Assembly: GCA_018266055.1 (NCBI GenBank)
Contig: JAFDYT010000006.1
Location: forward strand, 347,765 to 411,764
DNA length: 64,000 bases
Reading direction: 5' to 3'
Origin: Bacteroidota bacterium
GTDB lineage: Bacteria; Bacteroidota; Bacteroidia; Cytophagales; Cyclobacteriaceae
Both the position numbers and the translations under genes were made by a program. Under the pieces are notes generated by a model that had not been told where the DNA came from, searched no databases, and worked only from the letters and a program-made list of their open reading frames with translations. Positions 1 through 9,502 of this stretch are shown here, in pieces; within the stretch, counting starts at the first letter, position 1; the number at the start of each line of letters is the position of its first letter.

Positions 1-1387
1 AATTTTCTTCTTCGCCACAGATCGAATTAGGATCGATGATTTCCAAAGACCATCCGCCTTCTTGTTTGTCCTGATCGTGATACCATGACAGGGCGTAGTT
101 CACCGAGTCAATTGTTTTTGACGAAGCATCCCGTAAGGTCAAATTATCGCCACTGTTGTTGAGGGTTGGAAAATTGGAAACGCCAATCACGTTTCCGTAA
201 GAGGTGAATAGTGATGCATTCGCGGAAGCGCAAATAATCCAATATTGATTGGGTAAAATAATCTGACTGCTGAATGTGGCGGTGGAAGTGCCGTCCGAAA
301 ATTTCCAGCCAGCTAAGTCAAAGGGATTTGCACTGCGATTAAAAATTTCCACATACTCCTGGGCTGGCAACCCTACCTGTGGACTTGGGTCGGCAAAAAT
401 TTCGGTGATAATGATGTCATTCTCTTGTGAAGGAACCGCTTTGAAATATAAAAAAGGAAATGATGCTGCGGCCATTACATTTCCCTTCAAGTCGGCGACT
501 CCGCTAATCGACAATGTGTTTTGGATTCCATTCGTAAACGATTTGGAGAATTTTAATTTCACAGTTTTTAAATCGGATTGAAGCGTAGCCGACTGCGGGG
601 AGCTCAGCGAATTGTCGGCCGAATAATTAGAAACATTTTGTGCGGATACGACATCAACGGGTTCAGAAAAAACCACCGAAACGGAGTCGTCTGAAAGAGT
701 AGTTACAGTAGTAACCGTAGGCGGTGTTTTATCGGTTAAAGAAGGCCCGGCGTACACGTCGTCGAGGATAAATTTTGTGGCGTTGGAAACGGTGTAAGTG
801 CAAAAAATGCCGAAGTATCGGCAGTTGATTGACGATATATCGTTACCACTCGCTTCCAAAGTAAAATTTTTGCCGCCGGAATAGTCCGTGGTCAATTGCC
901 AAAATCCGGTTTTGTCGCGCGTTATTTTTATCCTCACGGCAAACGCCGCAGCAATTGCTCCGCTCGTTCCGCGGCACACTGAAGTTGATGTCGATCCATT
1001 TTGGCGAAATAATTCGATGGCGTCTTTTGATCCGGCTTCACCAAGTTGTAGATAAAATCCGTTGAGCGGTTGCGATAAATCGGCTTGATCGCTGGCCAGA
1101 TAAATTCGTGCGAAATTGCTGCCAGAAAGCGCAAATCCGAGCTTTATGTAGGCTTGCCACTCGTAGTCGTCGAGTGTGGATGTGACAAAAGAAGTTGATA
1201 AATAAGAAGAGGCGGCAACGGAGTTATTCAGTTGAAGTTGCTTCGCGGAGTTGACGATGAAGCTTGACGAAGATCCAGACCACGTCGGCTTGCTGGTGAA
1301 GTCTCCATCCGAAAAATCATCTGATACTTGCCCATAACAAACACTTGTTAAGGTCAAAAAGAAAATAATCGATCCCTTAATTTTCAT
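1..1387 (-). CDS. Secreted lamin-tail-domain protein, C-terminal part beyond window
   Basis: This frame is open from an ATG at 1387 to the window edge (462 codons) with no stop, so the gene is cut at its 3' end. It begins with a signal peptide (MKIKGSIIFFLTLTSVCYGQ). A beta-rich region follows, then around residue 225 a segment (TPPTVTTVTTLSDDSVSVVF) like Big/cadherin-type repeats, and from about residue 320 a lamin-tail-like domain (NDIIITEIFADPSP, EYVEIFN, DLAGWKFSDG). Lamin-tail domains are common in large secreted Bacteroidetes proteins, often with a type IX sorting domain at the end, which here would lie outside the window. The substrate is unknown. It is transcribed divergently from asd. 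Confidence 0.8.
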   Translation of the reverse strand, partial: MKIKGSIIFFLTLTSVCYGQVSDDFSDGDFTSKPTWSGSSSSFIVNSAKQLQLNNSVAASSYLSTSFVTSTLDDYEWQAYIKLGFALSGSNFARIYLASDQADLSQPLNGFYLQLGEAGSKDAIELFRQNGSTSTSVCRGTSGAIAAAFAVRIKITRDKTGFWQLTTDYSGGKNFTLEASGNDISSINCRYFGIFCTYTVSNATKFILDDVYAGPSLTDKTPPTVTTVTTLSDDSVSVVFSEPVDVVSAQNVSNYSADNSLSSPQSATLQSDLKTVKLKFSKSFTNGIQNTLSISGVADLKGNVMAAASFPFLYFKAVPSQENDIIITEIFADPSPQVGLPAQEYVEIFNRSANPFDLAGWKFSDGTSTATFSSQIILPNQYWIICASANASLFTSYGNVIGVSNFPTLNNSGDNLTLRDASSKTIDSVNYALSWYHDQDKQEGGWSLEIIDPNSICGEEEN

Positions 1388-1513
1388 CAGGTCTTTTGAA
1401 TTATTGTATTTTTGCCCCTCGCAAATTTGTTGCCAACAAAAAATGAAAGTGAAGTGACTCTTCAATGATCATTGGGATGGAAGGCAACTCAACAAAACCA
1501 AAACAATAAAAAA

Positions 1514-2512
1514 ATGAAACTAGCAGTCGTTGGTGCTACCGGGTTGGTAGGCCAGGAAGTTTTGAAAGTGCTCGAAGAGCGTAACATCGAGTTTGATGAT
1601 TTGTATTTGATCGCCTCTGCCAAATCGGTAGGACAAAAAATAAAATTCAAGGGAAAGGAATATACTATAAAGAGTATTGAAGAAGGCTGCAACCTGGCAG
1701 CTGACATCGCTATATTTTCTGCCGGTGGTGGCACGTCATTGGATTGGGCACCGAAGTATGCCGAGAAAGGTACTATTGTGATCGACAACTCGTCGGCGTG
1801 GAGAATGGATCCTACAAAAAAATTGGTGGTTCCTGAAATCAACGGTCATGTGTTGAAAATTGACGATCGTATAATAGCGAACCCCAATTGCTCTACTATT
1901 CAGATGGTAATAGCCCTGGCGCCACTTCACGTGAAGTATAAAATAAAACGCATCGTAGTTTCGACTTACCAATCAGTGACCGGCACGGGCAAAGACGCTG
2001 TGCAGCAAATGATGGAAGAACGCAAAGGAATAACCAATGGCATGAAGGTATATCCTCACCCAATCGATTTGAATGCGCTGCCACACATCGATTCATTCCT
2101 AGACAATGGATACACGAAAGAGGAAATGAAAATGGTGAACGAAACACGCAAGATATTGGGTGATAATACAATCGGCGTGACATCAACCACAGTGCGCATC
2201 CCTGCTATCGGCGGGCACTCTGAGGCGGTGAACGTAGAGTTTTACAAAGACTTTGATTTGAAAGAAGTACGCGAGATCCTTGAGAAATCACCCGGTGTAA
2301 TTGTACAAGACGACGTGAAGAACAACGTCTATCCGATGCCGATTCATTCGCATGGAAAAGATGAAGTATTTGTAGGGCGTCTTCGCCGCGATGAGTCGCA
2401 GCCGAATACGTTGAATATGTGGGTGGTGAGCGATAACCTTCGCAAAGGAGCGGCCACCAACGCCGTACAGATTGCCGAATTTTTGATGGAAAAAAGCCTG
2501 GTGGTAAGCTAA
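1514..2512 (+). CDS. asd: Aspartate-semialdehyde dehydrogenase
   Basis: Makes L-aspartate 4-semialdehyde from aspartyl phosphate with NADPH, the branch point to lysine/diaminopimelate, threonine and methionine. The protein is 332 residues from the ATG at 1514. An in-frame start at 1472 adds 14 Lys/Asn/Gln-rich residues unlike the family. Residues 7-13 (GATGLVG) form the NADP-binding loop. Cys126 in NPNCST is the acyl-accepting nucleophile, and Arg228/His235 in VRIPAIGGH match the substrate-binding Arg and the catalytic His. Length and motifs fit the bacterial enzyme, and nothing is missing. It stands alone, 54 bp before the lemA-like gene. Confidence 0.95.
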   Translation: MKLAVVGATGLVGQEVLKVLEERNIEFDDLYLIASAKSVGQKIKFKGKEYTIKSIEEGCNLAADIAIFSAGGGTSLDWAPKYAEKGTIVIDNSSAWRMDPTKKLVVPEINGHVLKIDDRIIANPNCSTIQMVIALAPLHVKYKIKRIVVSTYQSVTGTGKDAVQQMMEERKGITNGMKVYPHPIDLNALPHIDSFLDNGYTKEEMKMVNETRKILGDNTIGVTSTTVRIPAIGGHSEAVNVEFYKDFDLKEVREILEKSPGVIVQDDVKNNVYPMPIHSHGKDEVFVGRLRRDESQPNTLNMWVVSDNLRKGAATNAVQIAEFLMEKSLVVS

Positions 2513-2566
2513 TTTTTAATTCGCTTTCTTGTCCCTAACTTTGAGTGTAACAAACAAATTATACCT

Positions 2567-3148
2567 ATGAATTTCAAAAAGTTTATTCCGTGGATTGTTG
2601 TCGGTGTACTAGCAATTTGGGTAATCAGCAAATACAACGGCATCGCCGGCAAAGATCAGGTAGTGAAGAGAACCTGGGGAGATGTAGAATCAGATTATCA
2701 AAGAAGATCTGACCTGATCCCTAACCTGGTGAATACAGTGAAAGGTTATGCCAACTTTGAAAAAGAAACTCTGACTAAAGTGATCGAAGCTCGTGCCAGC
2801 GCCACGCAAATGAAAGTGGATGCCTCAAACCTGACCCCTGAAGCATTGGAGTCATTCCAAAAAGCGCAAGGTGGATTGAGCCAGGCGTTGGGCCGCTTGA
2901 TGGTGGTAGCCGAAAATTATCCTGACCTGAAAGCCAATCAAAATTTCCTTGATCTGCAAGCGCAGCTGGAAGGAACTGAAAACCGCATCAACGTTTCGCG
3001 TAAGCGTTTCAACGAAGCCGTACAAGACTATAACACAGCCATTGTAGGTTTCCCTGGAAATTTGGTAGCAATGCTTGGAAGCTTTAAAGAGAAAGGATTC
3101 TTCAAGGCGGCCGAAGGTGCTGACAAAGCGCCCGAAGTAAAATTCTAA
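2567..3148 (+). CDS. lemA: LemA family membrane protein
   Basis: A 193-residue LemA-family protein. One N-terminal membrane segment (about residues 6-22) is followed by the family's helical domain: the VKRTWGDVESDYQRRSDLIPNL region at 34-55 and the AQLEGTENRINVSRKRFNEAVQDYN region around 130-155 are hallmark stretches. The soluble part is expected outside the cytoplasmic membrane. The biochemical role of LemA is not settled, although some relatives lie beside peptidase or TPM-domain genes. Here the gene lies alone, after asd and before a strong terminator. Confidence 0.9.
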   Translation: MNFKKFIPWIVVGVLAIWVISKYNGIAGKDQVVKRTWGDVESDYQRRSDLIPNLVNTVKGYANFEKETLTKVIEARASATQMKVDASNLTPEALESFQKAQGGLSQALGRLMVVAENYPDLKANQNFLDLQAQLEGTENRINVSRKRFNEAVQDYNTAIVGFPGNLVAMLGSFKEKGFFKAAEGADKAPEVKF

Positions 3149-3170
3149 GAATAAAATCTCTTATAAATGA

Positions 3171-3201
3171 AAACGCCTCGACAAAATCGAGGCGTTTTTT
3201 T
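3171..3201 (+). terminator. Rho-independent terminator after lemA
   Basis: An AACGCCTCG / CGAGGCGTT stem with a 7-nt loop is followed by a run of T. It lies between the convergent lemA-like and TPR genes, and A residues on the other side may make it work both ways. Confidence 0.85.
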
Positions 3202-3218
3202 ATGACTTATAATTCAGA

Positions 3219-4331
3219 CTACTTGCAACTCTTTTTTATTGCTGCTTTAGCATCTTGTGATCCAAGCTCGTCAGCGCGCTTAAGGTCCAGGCAGCCATCA
3301 TAGTTGTTGTTCATGGTGAGCTTTACTAGGCCACGCTGATAGTAGGTCTCTGCATCTGTAGGATAAATTTCAATCGACGAAGAATAATCTTCAATGGCTC
3401 CGGCAAAATCTTCCTTCTCAGTTTTGCTCAATGCGCGGTTGTCAAAATAAGTAGGGTTGGTGCTATCAAGTTCAATAGCCTTGGTATAATCGGCAATGGA
3501 GCCGTCAAAATCTTGCAATGTGTGTTTCAATACGCCGCGCAGGTTGTAGGTTTCGGCATCCTGACCGTTGAGTTCTATCGCTTTGTTATAATCTTCAAGC
3601 GCGCCTTTCAAATCTTCTTTTGCACTTTTAGCGAGTGCGCGGTTTTCAAATTTCAATGGGTCTTTGGCATCCAGGCGAATCGCTTCGTTGTAGTCGGTAA
3701 TGGCAAGATCAAAATTGCTGGTGTTGTAATACGCCACGCCCCTGTAGTTATAAAGATTGGCGTCGGCCTTATCAAGTTCAATGGCTTTGGTATAATCATC
3801 TATGGCGCTTACATATTCGCCAAGTTCGGCTTTTACAATGCCGCGATTAAAGTACTTGTCATCAGTGGCAGGCCCGATTTCCAGCGCTTTTGAAAAATCA
3901 AAATAGGCGCCTTGCAGGTCTTCAATGTTGTATTTGGCAAAACCCCGGTTGGTGTATGCTTCACTGTATTTTGAATTGTATTTAATGGCCTTGTCCAAAT
4001 CGGCAATGGCGCCGTCGTCATCGCCAAGATTAATTTTTGCTTCTCCGCGATAGTTCAATACCTCAGCGATTGTAGAGTCTACATCAAGTGCAAAATTGAA
4101 ATCTCCTATCGCACCATAATAGTCGTTAAGCGCCATGCGCGTGCGGCCGCGCAAGGTAAGAGCCGCTCTGTTTTTAGGGTTAGTATCAAGGATTTTAGTG
4201 AGGTCTAGCTTGGCGCCAACGAAATCTTTGGCGTCCATCTTTTTGCGAACAGCGTCAAGCTGTGTGTCGATGTTTTGTGAAAAAGCGGTGATGGAAAATA
4301 GAAGAAGAAAAAAGGCAGAAAATTTTTTCAT
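3219..4331 (-). CDS. Secreted tetratricopeptide-repeat protein
   Basis: A 370-residue protein with a signal peptide (MKKFSAFFLLLFSITAFSQ) and then about ten tandem 34-residue TPRs almost to the C-terminus. The repeats carry recurring DYNKAIELD-type and YNLRGVAYYN-type helices. TPR superhelices bind partner proteins, and this one should act in the periplasm or at the outer membrane. No enzymatic domain is present. The last segment contains two Cys (CLDLK, KKSCK) that could form a disulfide. The gene is monocistronic and converges on the lemA terminator. Confidence 0.85.
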   Translation of the reverse strand: MKKFSAFFLLLFSITAFSQNIDTQLDAVRKKMDAKDFVGAKLDLTKILDTNPKNRAALTLRGRTRMALNDYYGAIGDFNFALDVDSTIAEVLNYRGEAKINLGDDDGAIADLDKAIKYNSKYSEAYTNRGFAKYNIEDLQGAYFDFSKALEIGPATDDKYFNRGIVKAELGEYVSAIDDYTKAIELDKADANLYNYRGVAYYNTSNFDLAITDYNEAIRLDAKDPLKFENRALAKSAKEDLKGALEDYNKAIELNGQDAETYNLRGVLKHTLQDFDGSIADYTKAIELDSTNPTYFDNRALSKTEKEDFAGAIEDYSSSIEIYPTDAETYYQRGLVKLTMNNNYDGCLDLKRADELGSQDAKAAIKKSCK

Positions 4332-4419
4332 TCGTGGTAAGAGTCAAGGCAAGCAAGTTACTAAGATTTGACGAATTGCCATTGGCGCCAACAGACGCTA
4401 CTCGCACCATTAAAACATG

Positions 4420-4599
4420 TTATTTTTTCTCCGGCTTCGATTCGAGCATTTTCTCAATGTCATGAAGTAGCCTTTCCTTTTCTTTGATCGCCAACGGAAG
4501 CTGGCCGCCGCCTGAGTCGAGAATTATCTTTCGGAAAAGTGAAACGTCGGCGGCTAAAAGTCGGGCGGTATCACGAAGAAGAGAGGTTTCACTTTTCAT
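4420..4599 (-). CDS. Small hypothetical protein, 59 residues
   Basis: Reads MKSETSLLRDTARL at the start and ends MLESKPEKK before a TAA at 4420. It is mostly helical and charged, with no Cys and no membrane segment. Composition and absence of rare codons look coding, and it fills an otherwise empty 400-bp gap between the TPR and amidohydrolase genes. I recognise no family. It is too short to be sure by eye. Confidence 0.45.
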   Translation of the reverse strand: MKSETSLLRDTARLLAADVSLFRKIILDSGGGQLPLAIKEKERLLHDIEKMLESKPEKK

Positions 4600-4738
4600 A
4601 GCAGATATTGGTTATCGGTTCTGTCCCCGCTGGATTTTTTAGGATTTGACCTCCCGTAACACGTTTGGTTTAATACCATTCACATAATTTGTACAAACCA
4701 TTGAAGCTTGTTAGCGTACTTGCAGTAAATAAAAACCT

Positions 4739-5848
4739 ATGCTCCGTCATTTCATTATAGCCGCCTGTGTAAGTCGTTCGCTCATGACTTTCGCTCAGGA
4801 AAAACCATTGGATATGAAAATGGATTTTGAAAAGTACAATCCGCCATCCACGCTGGTGGTAGAAGAGCATCGTGTAAAGCGATCGAAGTTCCCGTTTATC
4901 GATATACACAATCACCAGGGAAACATGGGCCCCGGCGAGCTTAAGACGCTGATAACTGAAATGGACAAACTCAACATGGCGATCATGGTGAACCTAAGCG
5001 GGCAAGGATTTCCCCTGAGTGCCGACCATTTTGCCAAATCTGTGGAGAGCATCAAGCAAAATTATCCTACGCGTTTTGTTCTTTTCACCAACGTCAACTT
5101 CGCCGACATTGACAATCCTGAGTGGACAGCCAAAGCGGTAAAGCAACTTGAAACGGATGTACAGCTCGGGGCAAAAGGGTTGAAGATTTATAAATCGCTG
5201 GGCATGTTTGCCAAAGACAGCAAAGGAAGACGAATTCATGTAGACGACCCACGTATTGATGCAGTGTGGGACAAATGCGGCGAGCTGGGGATACCCGTAC
5301 TTATTCACGCCGCCGATCCGAAGCAGTTTTGGCAACCTATCGATAGCCTGAACGAGCGCTGGCTGGAATTAAAGCTTCATCCCGGCCGACGCCATGATAC
5401 CGATACCGTGAAGTGGGAAAAAATAATAGCTGAACAGCATCACCTTTTTCGCAAGCATCCTAAAACAAAATTCATCGACGCACACCTGGGCTGGTACGGA
5501 AGTGATTTGAAAAAACTGGGTACGCTATTAGACCAGATGCCAAACGTTTACACCGAAATCGGTGCGGTGATTGCCGAGCTTGGACGACAGCCCCGCGCGG
5601 CCAAGGCATTTCTTACCAAATACCAGGATCGCGTGTTGTTTGGAAAAGACAGTTGGGTACCTGAAGAATACGAAACCTACTTTCGTGTGCTTGAAACTGA
5701 AGACGAGTACTTTCCTTATCATAAACGCTATCATGCATTCTGGCGGATGTATGGTATCGGTCTGCCTGACAAAATCCTGAAGAAGATTTATTATAAAAAT
5801 GCCCTCGCTCTTTTACCCGGCATGGACAAAAAACTTTTTCCAAAATAG
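4739..5848 (+). CDS. Amidohydrolase-family protein, exported
   Basis: A 369-residue TIM-barrel amidohydrolase of the amidohydrolase-2 (ACMSD/uronate-isomerase-like) type. A short signal peptide ends near FAQ (residue 20). Asp55-x-His57-x-His59 (DIHNHQG) are the first metal ligands. A middle His lies in VLIHAAD, a further His in FIDAHLGW, and a late Asp in VLFGKDSW. Such enzymes hydrolyse or decarboxylate ring or amide compounds, and the substrate cannot be told here. Its stop is one base from the convergent gene at 5850. Confidence 0.8.
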   Translation: MLRHFIIAACVSRSLMTFAQEKPLDMKMDFEKYNPPSTLVVEEHRVKRSKFPFIDIHNHQGNMGPGELKTLITEMDKLNMAIMVNLSGQGFPLSADHFAKSVESIKQNYPTRFVLFTNVNFADIDNPEWTAKAVKQLETDVQLGAKGLKIYKSLGMFAKDSKGRRIHVDDPRIDAVWDKCGELGIPVLIHAADPKQFWQPIDSLNERWLELKLHPGRRHDTDTVKWEKIIAEQHHLFRKHPKTKFIDAHLGWYGSDLKKLGTLLDQMPNVYTEIGAVIAELGRQPRAAKAFLTKYQDRVLFGKDSWVPEEYETYFRVLETEDEYFPYHKRYHAFWRMYGIGLPDKILKKIYYKNALALLPGMDKKLFPK

Positions 5849-5849
5849 A

Positions 5850-6536
5850 CTATTGATGGAGGAAATAGTAATGGGAAATATCGGAGTAGCAATATTTTGA
5901 GGATGATACTAAGCTCGCGGTAAAAAACCGTTTGGGCATATACAAAAGAATTTCTTTCTCCGATTTTTGGTAATCGGAGTTATACGCACACGCAAAGAAC
6001 TTTATTTTATCTGCTTCATTTTTCCAGGAAGGATATTTTTTATCCATCACTTTAAAAAACATCAGTATATAATTGAGCATGGCTTTTTTATTCTTCAATC
6101 GGGCTACCCGTGCAGCTCTGTTGGCCGCGTTTTGAATTGTGTCTGAGGGGTGAATCGCAAATGAATTTTCACGGACGAGGATTAAAAAATCTTTTTCAAT
6201 GTTCTCGGCGAAGGAAGGTTTGATCTGAAATTCACCAATCGAAAAGTTGGCATAGGTCTTTCCGTATTGGGCGTAAAGCGATTCGAGGGCAAATGTTTCG
6301 AATTTATCTTTCAACGCGCTGTAGCGAATCAGTTCTGGAAAGACGATGGCTTTTACTTCGTGAGGAATCAAATGGTGGGACTCGATAACATCATTCATCC
6401 ATTTTTCACTTTCAAAAAAAGCTACTGCTTTTTGATAATCGCGTCCGAAGATCCGGGCATAATCTTCCTGAGCAAAGCCACAAACAAAAAGCAGCCCGAA
6501 GGCTGCTGAAAATAAAATTCTCCGGATGACCATCAA
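5850..6536 (-). CDS. Exported protein with lytic-transglycosylase-like motif
   Basis: A 228-residue protein with a signal peptide (to about residue 22, CGFAQ). The segment VFPELIRYSALKDKFETFALESLY contains a conserved-looking Glu, followed by ANFSIGEFQIKPSFAE. This order resembles the catalytic Glu and G-x-(M/F)-Q motifs of SLT-type lysozyme folds, so a peptidoglycan-cleaving role is possible, but it is an inference from a weak motif. Its ATG overlaps the stop of the upstream gene (6533) by 4 bp, so the two are cotranslated. Confidence 0.6.
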   Translation of the reverse strand: MMVIRRILFSAAFGLLFVCGFAQEDYARIFGRDYQKAVAFFESEKWMNDVIESHHLIPHEVKAIVFPELIRYSALKDKFETFALESLYAQYGKTYANFSIGEFQIKPSFAENIEKDFLILVRENSFAIHPSDTIQNAANRAARVARLKNKKAMLNYILMFFKVMDKKYPSWKNEADKIKFFACAYNSDYQKSEKEILLYMPKRFFTASLVSSSKYCYSDISHYYFLHQ

Positions 6537-7777
6537 TACGGTTTTTGGTAAACCACTATCTCTTGATTTTCAAAGGCCAGCCATTTATAATTGAGTTTGC
6601 CATTCACGTTGACCAGAGAAATCTGCATGGGATATTCAAAATAGTCGCCATCCGCAAATGAAAGAACGTTGTTAATAACAGTAGTTAACCCTTTTCCATC
6701 AGGAGTAACGAATAGATCACAAGCTTCAGGCGCCACACCGTCAAAAGTTTTAAGCACTTGTCCGTCTACCGAAAGTTGGTTGTTAGACAGTATTGCAAAA
6801 TGATTTCCGGCCGGTGTGTACCACACTCCACCAAACCGGGTCATGTCGAGGATGTTAATGGTTTTTCCTTTGGAGGTAAGCACCTGATATTTCATTTCAT
6901 TGGTCGGCACTACAACGGCAAATTCAGAATTATCGCTGGCAGCAATGCACGAAAGAGGCGCAATCATGCTTGCAATGGGAATAGTGGCGTTGGAGCCAGA
7001 AGAAATTACTTTGTAATTGAGGTTTGAACCACCTTGCGACGCTTCGACAACAACAGCGTAAAAATTTTTGCTGTCCGGAGTTAAATAAAATTGACTCAGC
7101 TGGCTAAAAGGGCCGTATGTTTTTCCGTTGAATTTGATACTTCTCGATTTCACCACAGTATAATTTTTTCCGGCGGTTTGCTTTTGAGCTTCGGCCATCG
7201 TCTTTTTCATTTCATCAATTTGCTCCTTGGTCATGTAAGCGCTCATCATTTTCAGTTGTTGATCTGAAATGGCGGGAACTGCTATTGAATGCGATTCCGT
7301 TTCGTCAACGATAAATTTTTTAGCTTCATCGCTGTCAAGCTCTAGGCTGCGCAGTTTATTATAGCTGCATTGCAAAGACGAGTGGCTGCAGTCGCGCACT
7401 GGATTTTCACACGACACGGCCGTGCGCGTTCCATTTTCATAGCGAAAGCACTGCATGTTTCCGTTCTCTTTGATGTCACGTGTTATGACTGAAACCTGAT
7501 TTATCGAAGCACCCAGCGTAATACAGCTTTCACTGTAGTCAATGCTTTCGTTGGCCCCGATTTTTAATACTACGTTCCGAGAAACATTGGCACTTAGTTT
7601 ATTTTTATTCGCCTTTGTGTCCTGGCTTCCACCGGGTGACACAACTTTGTTCTCAAGTTTATTCACTTCCTGATTGGCCTTGTTTTTTAACTTGTTCAAC
7701 AAGCCCTGGCCATTTGCCGTCATGCCGATAGAAAGCACAACCAAAAGAGAGAAGAGAACACAAACTGATTTTTTCAT
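6533..7777 (-). CDS. Exported hypothetical protein, 414 residues
   Basis: I start at the ATG at 7777 (MKKSVCVLFSLLVVLSIGMT), which gives a clean signal peptide. A frame extension to 7843 adds 22 non-coding-looking residues. After residue 22 a charged helix (LLNKLKNKANQEVNKLENKV) precedes a long beta-rich domain with propeller-like repeats (YGPFSQLSQFYLTPDSKNFYAV, RFGGVWYTPAGNHFAIL, FDGVAPEACDLFVTPDGKG). No catalytic motif is seen. It is translationally coupled to the 5850 gene, so the pair probably act together in the periplasm. Confidence 0.65.
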   Translation of the reverse strand: MKKSVCVLFSLLVVLSIGMTANGQGLLNKLKNKANQEVNKLENKVVSPGGSQDTKANKNKLSANVSRNVVLKIGANESIDYSESCITLGASINQVSVITRDIKENGNMQCFRYENGTRTAVSCENPVRDCSHSSLQCSYNKLRSLELDSDEAKKFIVDETESHSIAVPAISDQQLKMMSAYMTKEQIDEMKKTMAEAQKQTAGKNYTVVKSRSIKFNGKTYGPFSQLSQFYLTPDSKNFYAVVVEASQGGSNLNYKVISSGSNATIPIASMIAPLSCIAASDNSEFAVVVPTNEMKYQVLTSKGKTINILDMTRFGGVWYTPAGNHFAILSNNQLSVDGQVLKTFDGVAPEACDLFVTPDGKGLTTVINNVLSFADGDYFEYPMQISLVNVNGKLNYKWLAFENQEIVVYQKPY

Positions 7778-7843
7778 GGAGTAAATTTTATGCCTTATGC
7801 AATTTACTATAAATATCAAATTTACCCCGACGTGACCGGGCAT

Positions 7844-7872
7844 AAAAAAAGGATGAACTACTTCATCCTTTT
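7844..7872 (-). terminator. Terminator of the rluB-like gene
   Basis: AAAGGATGAA / TTCATCCTTT stem with a 4-nt loop. The seven A on the + strand give a T-run on the minus strand, 26 bp past the rluB-like stop. Confidence 0.8.
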
Positions 7873-7897
7873 CTTTCTAATCATAGGAAACTACTCG

Positions 7898-9403
7898 TTA
7901 TCCCTGAAAGTGCTTTAGTCTGACCACCTCTTCAGGTTTGAGAAAGCGCCATTGTCCGCGGCCCAGGTCTTTTTTGTCAAGGCCAGCATACACCACGCGG
8001 TCAAGCTTTACAATCTGATAACCCAACGCTTCAAACAAGCGCCGTACAATGCGGTTCCATCCGATGTGAATTTCGATGCCCACTTCTTTGTCGTTGTCGC
8101 TTACCATGGCAAGATCGTCTACAATCACGCGGCCCTCTTCGAGGTAAACGCCATCAAGTATTTTTTGAAAATCGTTTTTGGTAAGCGCCCGGTCGAGCTC
8201 TACTTTATAAATCTTTTTCGCATTGTACGAGGGATGTGTAAGCTTGTCGGCCAGGTCACCGTCGTTGGTAAAAAGGAGAAGCCCGGTAGTGTTTCTGTCA
8301 AGCCGGCCAACAGGATAAATTCTTTCTTTGCACGCATTGGCCACCAGATCCATCACTGTTTTTCTTTCTTCAGGATCGTCGGATGTGGTGATGAATCCTT
8401 TTGGTTTGTTCAGCAGAATGTAAACCAGCGGCTCAGCTTTGAGCTTGCGCCCTTCGTAACGAACGTCGTCGGTGGGTTTTACCTTATAACCCATTTCGGT
8501 AATGGTTTCGCCGTTTACCGTTACCAATCCCATCTTGATGTATTCGTCTGATTCGCGACGGCTACCTACACCGCTGTTAGCCATAAATTTATTTAGTCGG
8601 ATCAAGCCGTCTTCTGATTTTTCCGTCGCGGGAGACGCTTCTGATTTATTCGGGCGTTCCGCTTTGCGCGAAGTGAAGGAACGGGCAGGCGAGAATGATT
8701 TTTTGAATTCCTTTCTTTCAAAACTTTTTTCGGGTCTTTCGCCGTCCTCTTTTTTGAATTTTGAAAATCGCCCGGCACCTTCACTACGTTTTTCAAACGG
8801 CTTTGAAAATTTCTTTTCACCACCGCCAAAGCGGTCGTCTTTTTTTCGTCCAAATGATTTTGATTTGCCGCCTTCGCGGAATGATCCTTCACCGCGCGGC
8901 GAATCGTTTTCAAATCGAGGTTTGGAAAAATTGCCAGACCGGGGAAACTTGCTTTCGCGTGGCGCTCCGCCTTCACTGTCTCTTTTAAAGCCAGATCTCT
9001 TGCTTTTGAATGGGCGCTCACCGTCGCCTTTTTCAAACGAACGAGCCTCGCTGCCAGGTTTGTCAAATCGTGGTTTGGAGAAATTGGATCTCGAAAACCG
9101 GTTTTCTCTTGGTGCGCTATCTTCTCTTTTAAAACTGCCGCCCGAACGTTTCTTATCAAATGGTCTTTCGCTTCTGGATTTAGCACCGAAAGAAGAGCGT
9201 CCTTCGCCCCGTGACGAATCCCTTTCGAATCGAGGCGCCGAGGATTTCCTTGCGCTGGAAAAGCGCCGCTCACCCGATGGCTTTTCGCTGCGTTCGCCGC
9301 GTCCGCTCCGGCTTTTCTTGTTATCGCGAAACGATTTTTCGGCGTTCGTCTTTTTGCCAAAAGAGGTTTTCTTATTTCCGGATGATTTTTCTGAGCGTGC
9401 CAT
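7898..9403 (-). CDS. rluB: RluB/RsuA-type pseudouridine synthase with long basic tail
   Basis: A 501-residue protein. The C-terminal 240 residues are a complete RsuA/RluB-family enzyme. An S4 RNA-binding domain (LIRLNKFMANSGVGSRRESD) precedes a catalytic domain with the invariant Asp in GRLDRNTTGLLLFTNDG. It isomerises one uridine of rRNA to pseudouridine, in 23S rRNA if truly RluB. The first ~255 residues are an Arg/Lys/Ser/Phe/Gly-rich low-complexity tail with repeated RSFEK, GERPFKS and SKPRFE units, probably an unstructured RNA-binding arm. Bacteroidetes members often have such tails, but this one is longer than the enzyme. The repetitive codons open long shadow frames on the other strand. 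Confidence 0.9.
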   Translation of the reverse strand: MARSEKSSGNKKTSFGKKTNAEKSFRDNKKSRSGRGERSEKPSGERRFSSARKSSAPRFERDSSRGEGRSSFGAKSRSERPFDKKRSGGSFKREDSAPRENRFSRSNFSKPRFDKPGSEARSFEKGDGERPFKSKRSGFKRDSEGGAPRESKFPRSGNFSKPRFENDSPRGEGSFREGGKSKSFGRKKDDRFGGGEKKFSKPFEKRSEGAGRFSKFKKEDGERPEKSFERKEFKKSFSPARSFTSRKAERPNKSEASPATEKSEDGLIRLNKFMANSGVGSRRESDEYIKMGLVTVNGETITEMGYKVKPTDDVRYEGRKLKAEPLVYILLNKPKGFITTSDDPEERKTVMDLVANACKERIYPVGRLDRNTTGLLLFTNDGDLADKLTHPSYNAKKIYKVELDRALTKNDFQKILDGVYLEEGRVIVDDLAMVSDNDKEVGIEIHIGWNRIVRRLFEALGYQIVKLDRVVYAGLDKKDLGRGQWRFLKPEEVVRLKHFQG

Positions 9404-9448
9404 GGTATTTTTTCTGATGAATGAAGATAAGGGTATGAATGGTGATAA

Positions 9449-9478
9449 AAAAATAAGCGCCCCGACGGGTCGGGGCGC
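9449..9478 (-). terminator. Terminator of scpB
   Basis: GCGCCCCGA / TCGGGGCGC stem, loop CGGG, with a T-run on the minus strand. It separates scpB from the downstream rluB-like gene. Confidence 0.85.
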
Positions 9479-9502
9479 GACTTAAAATTTACTTCCTGAT
9501 AA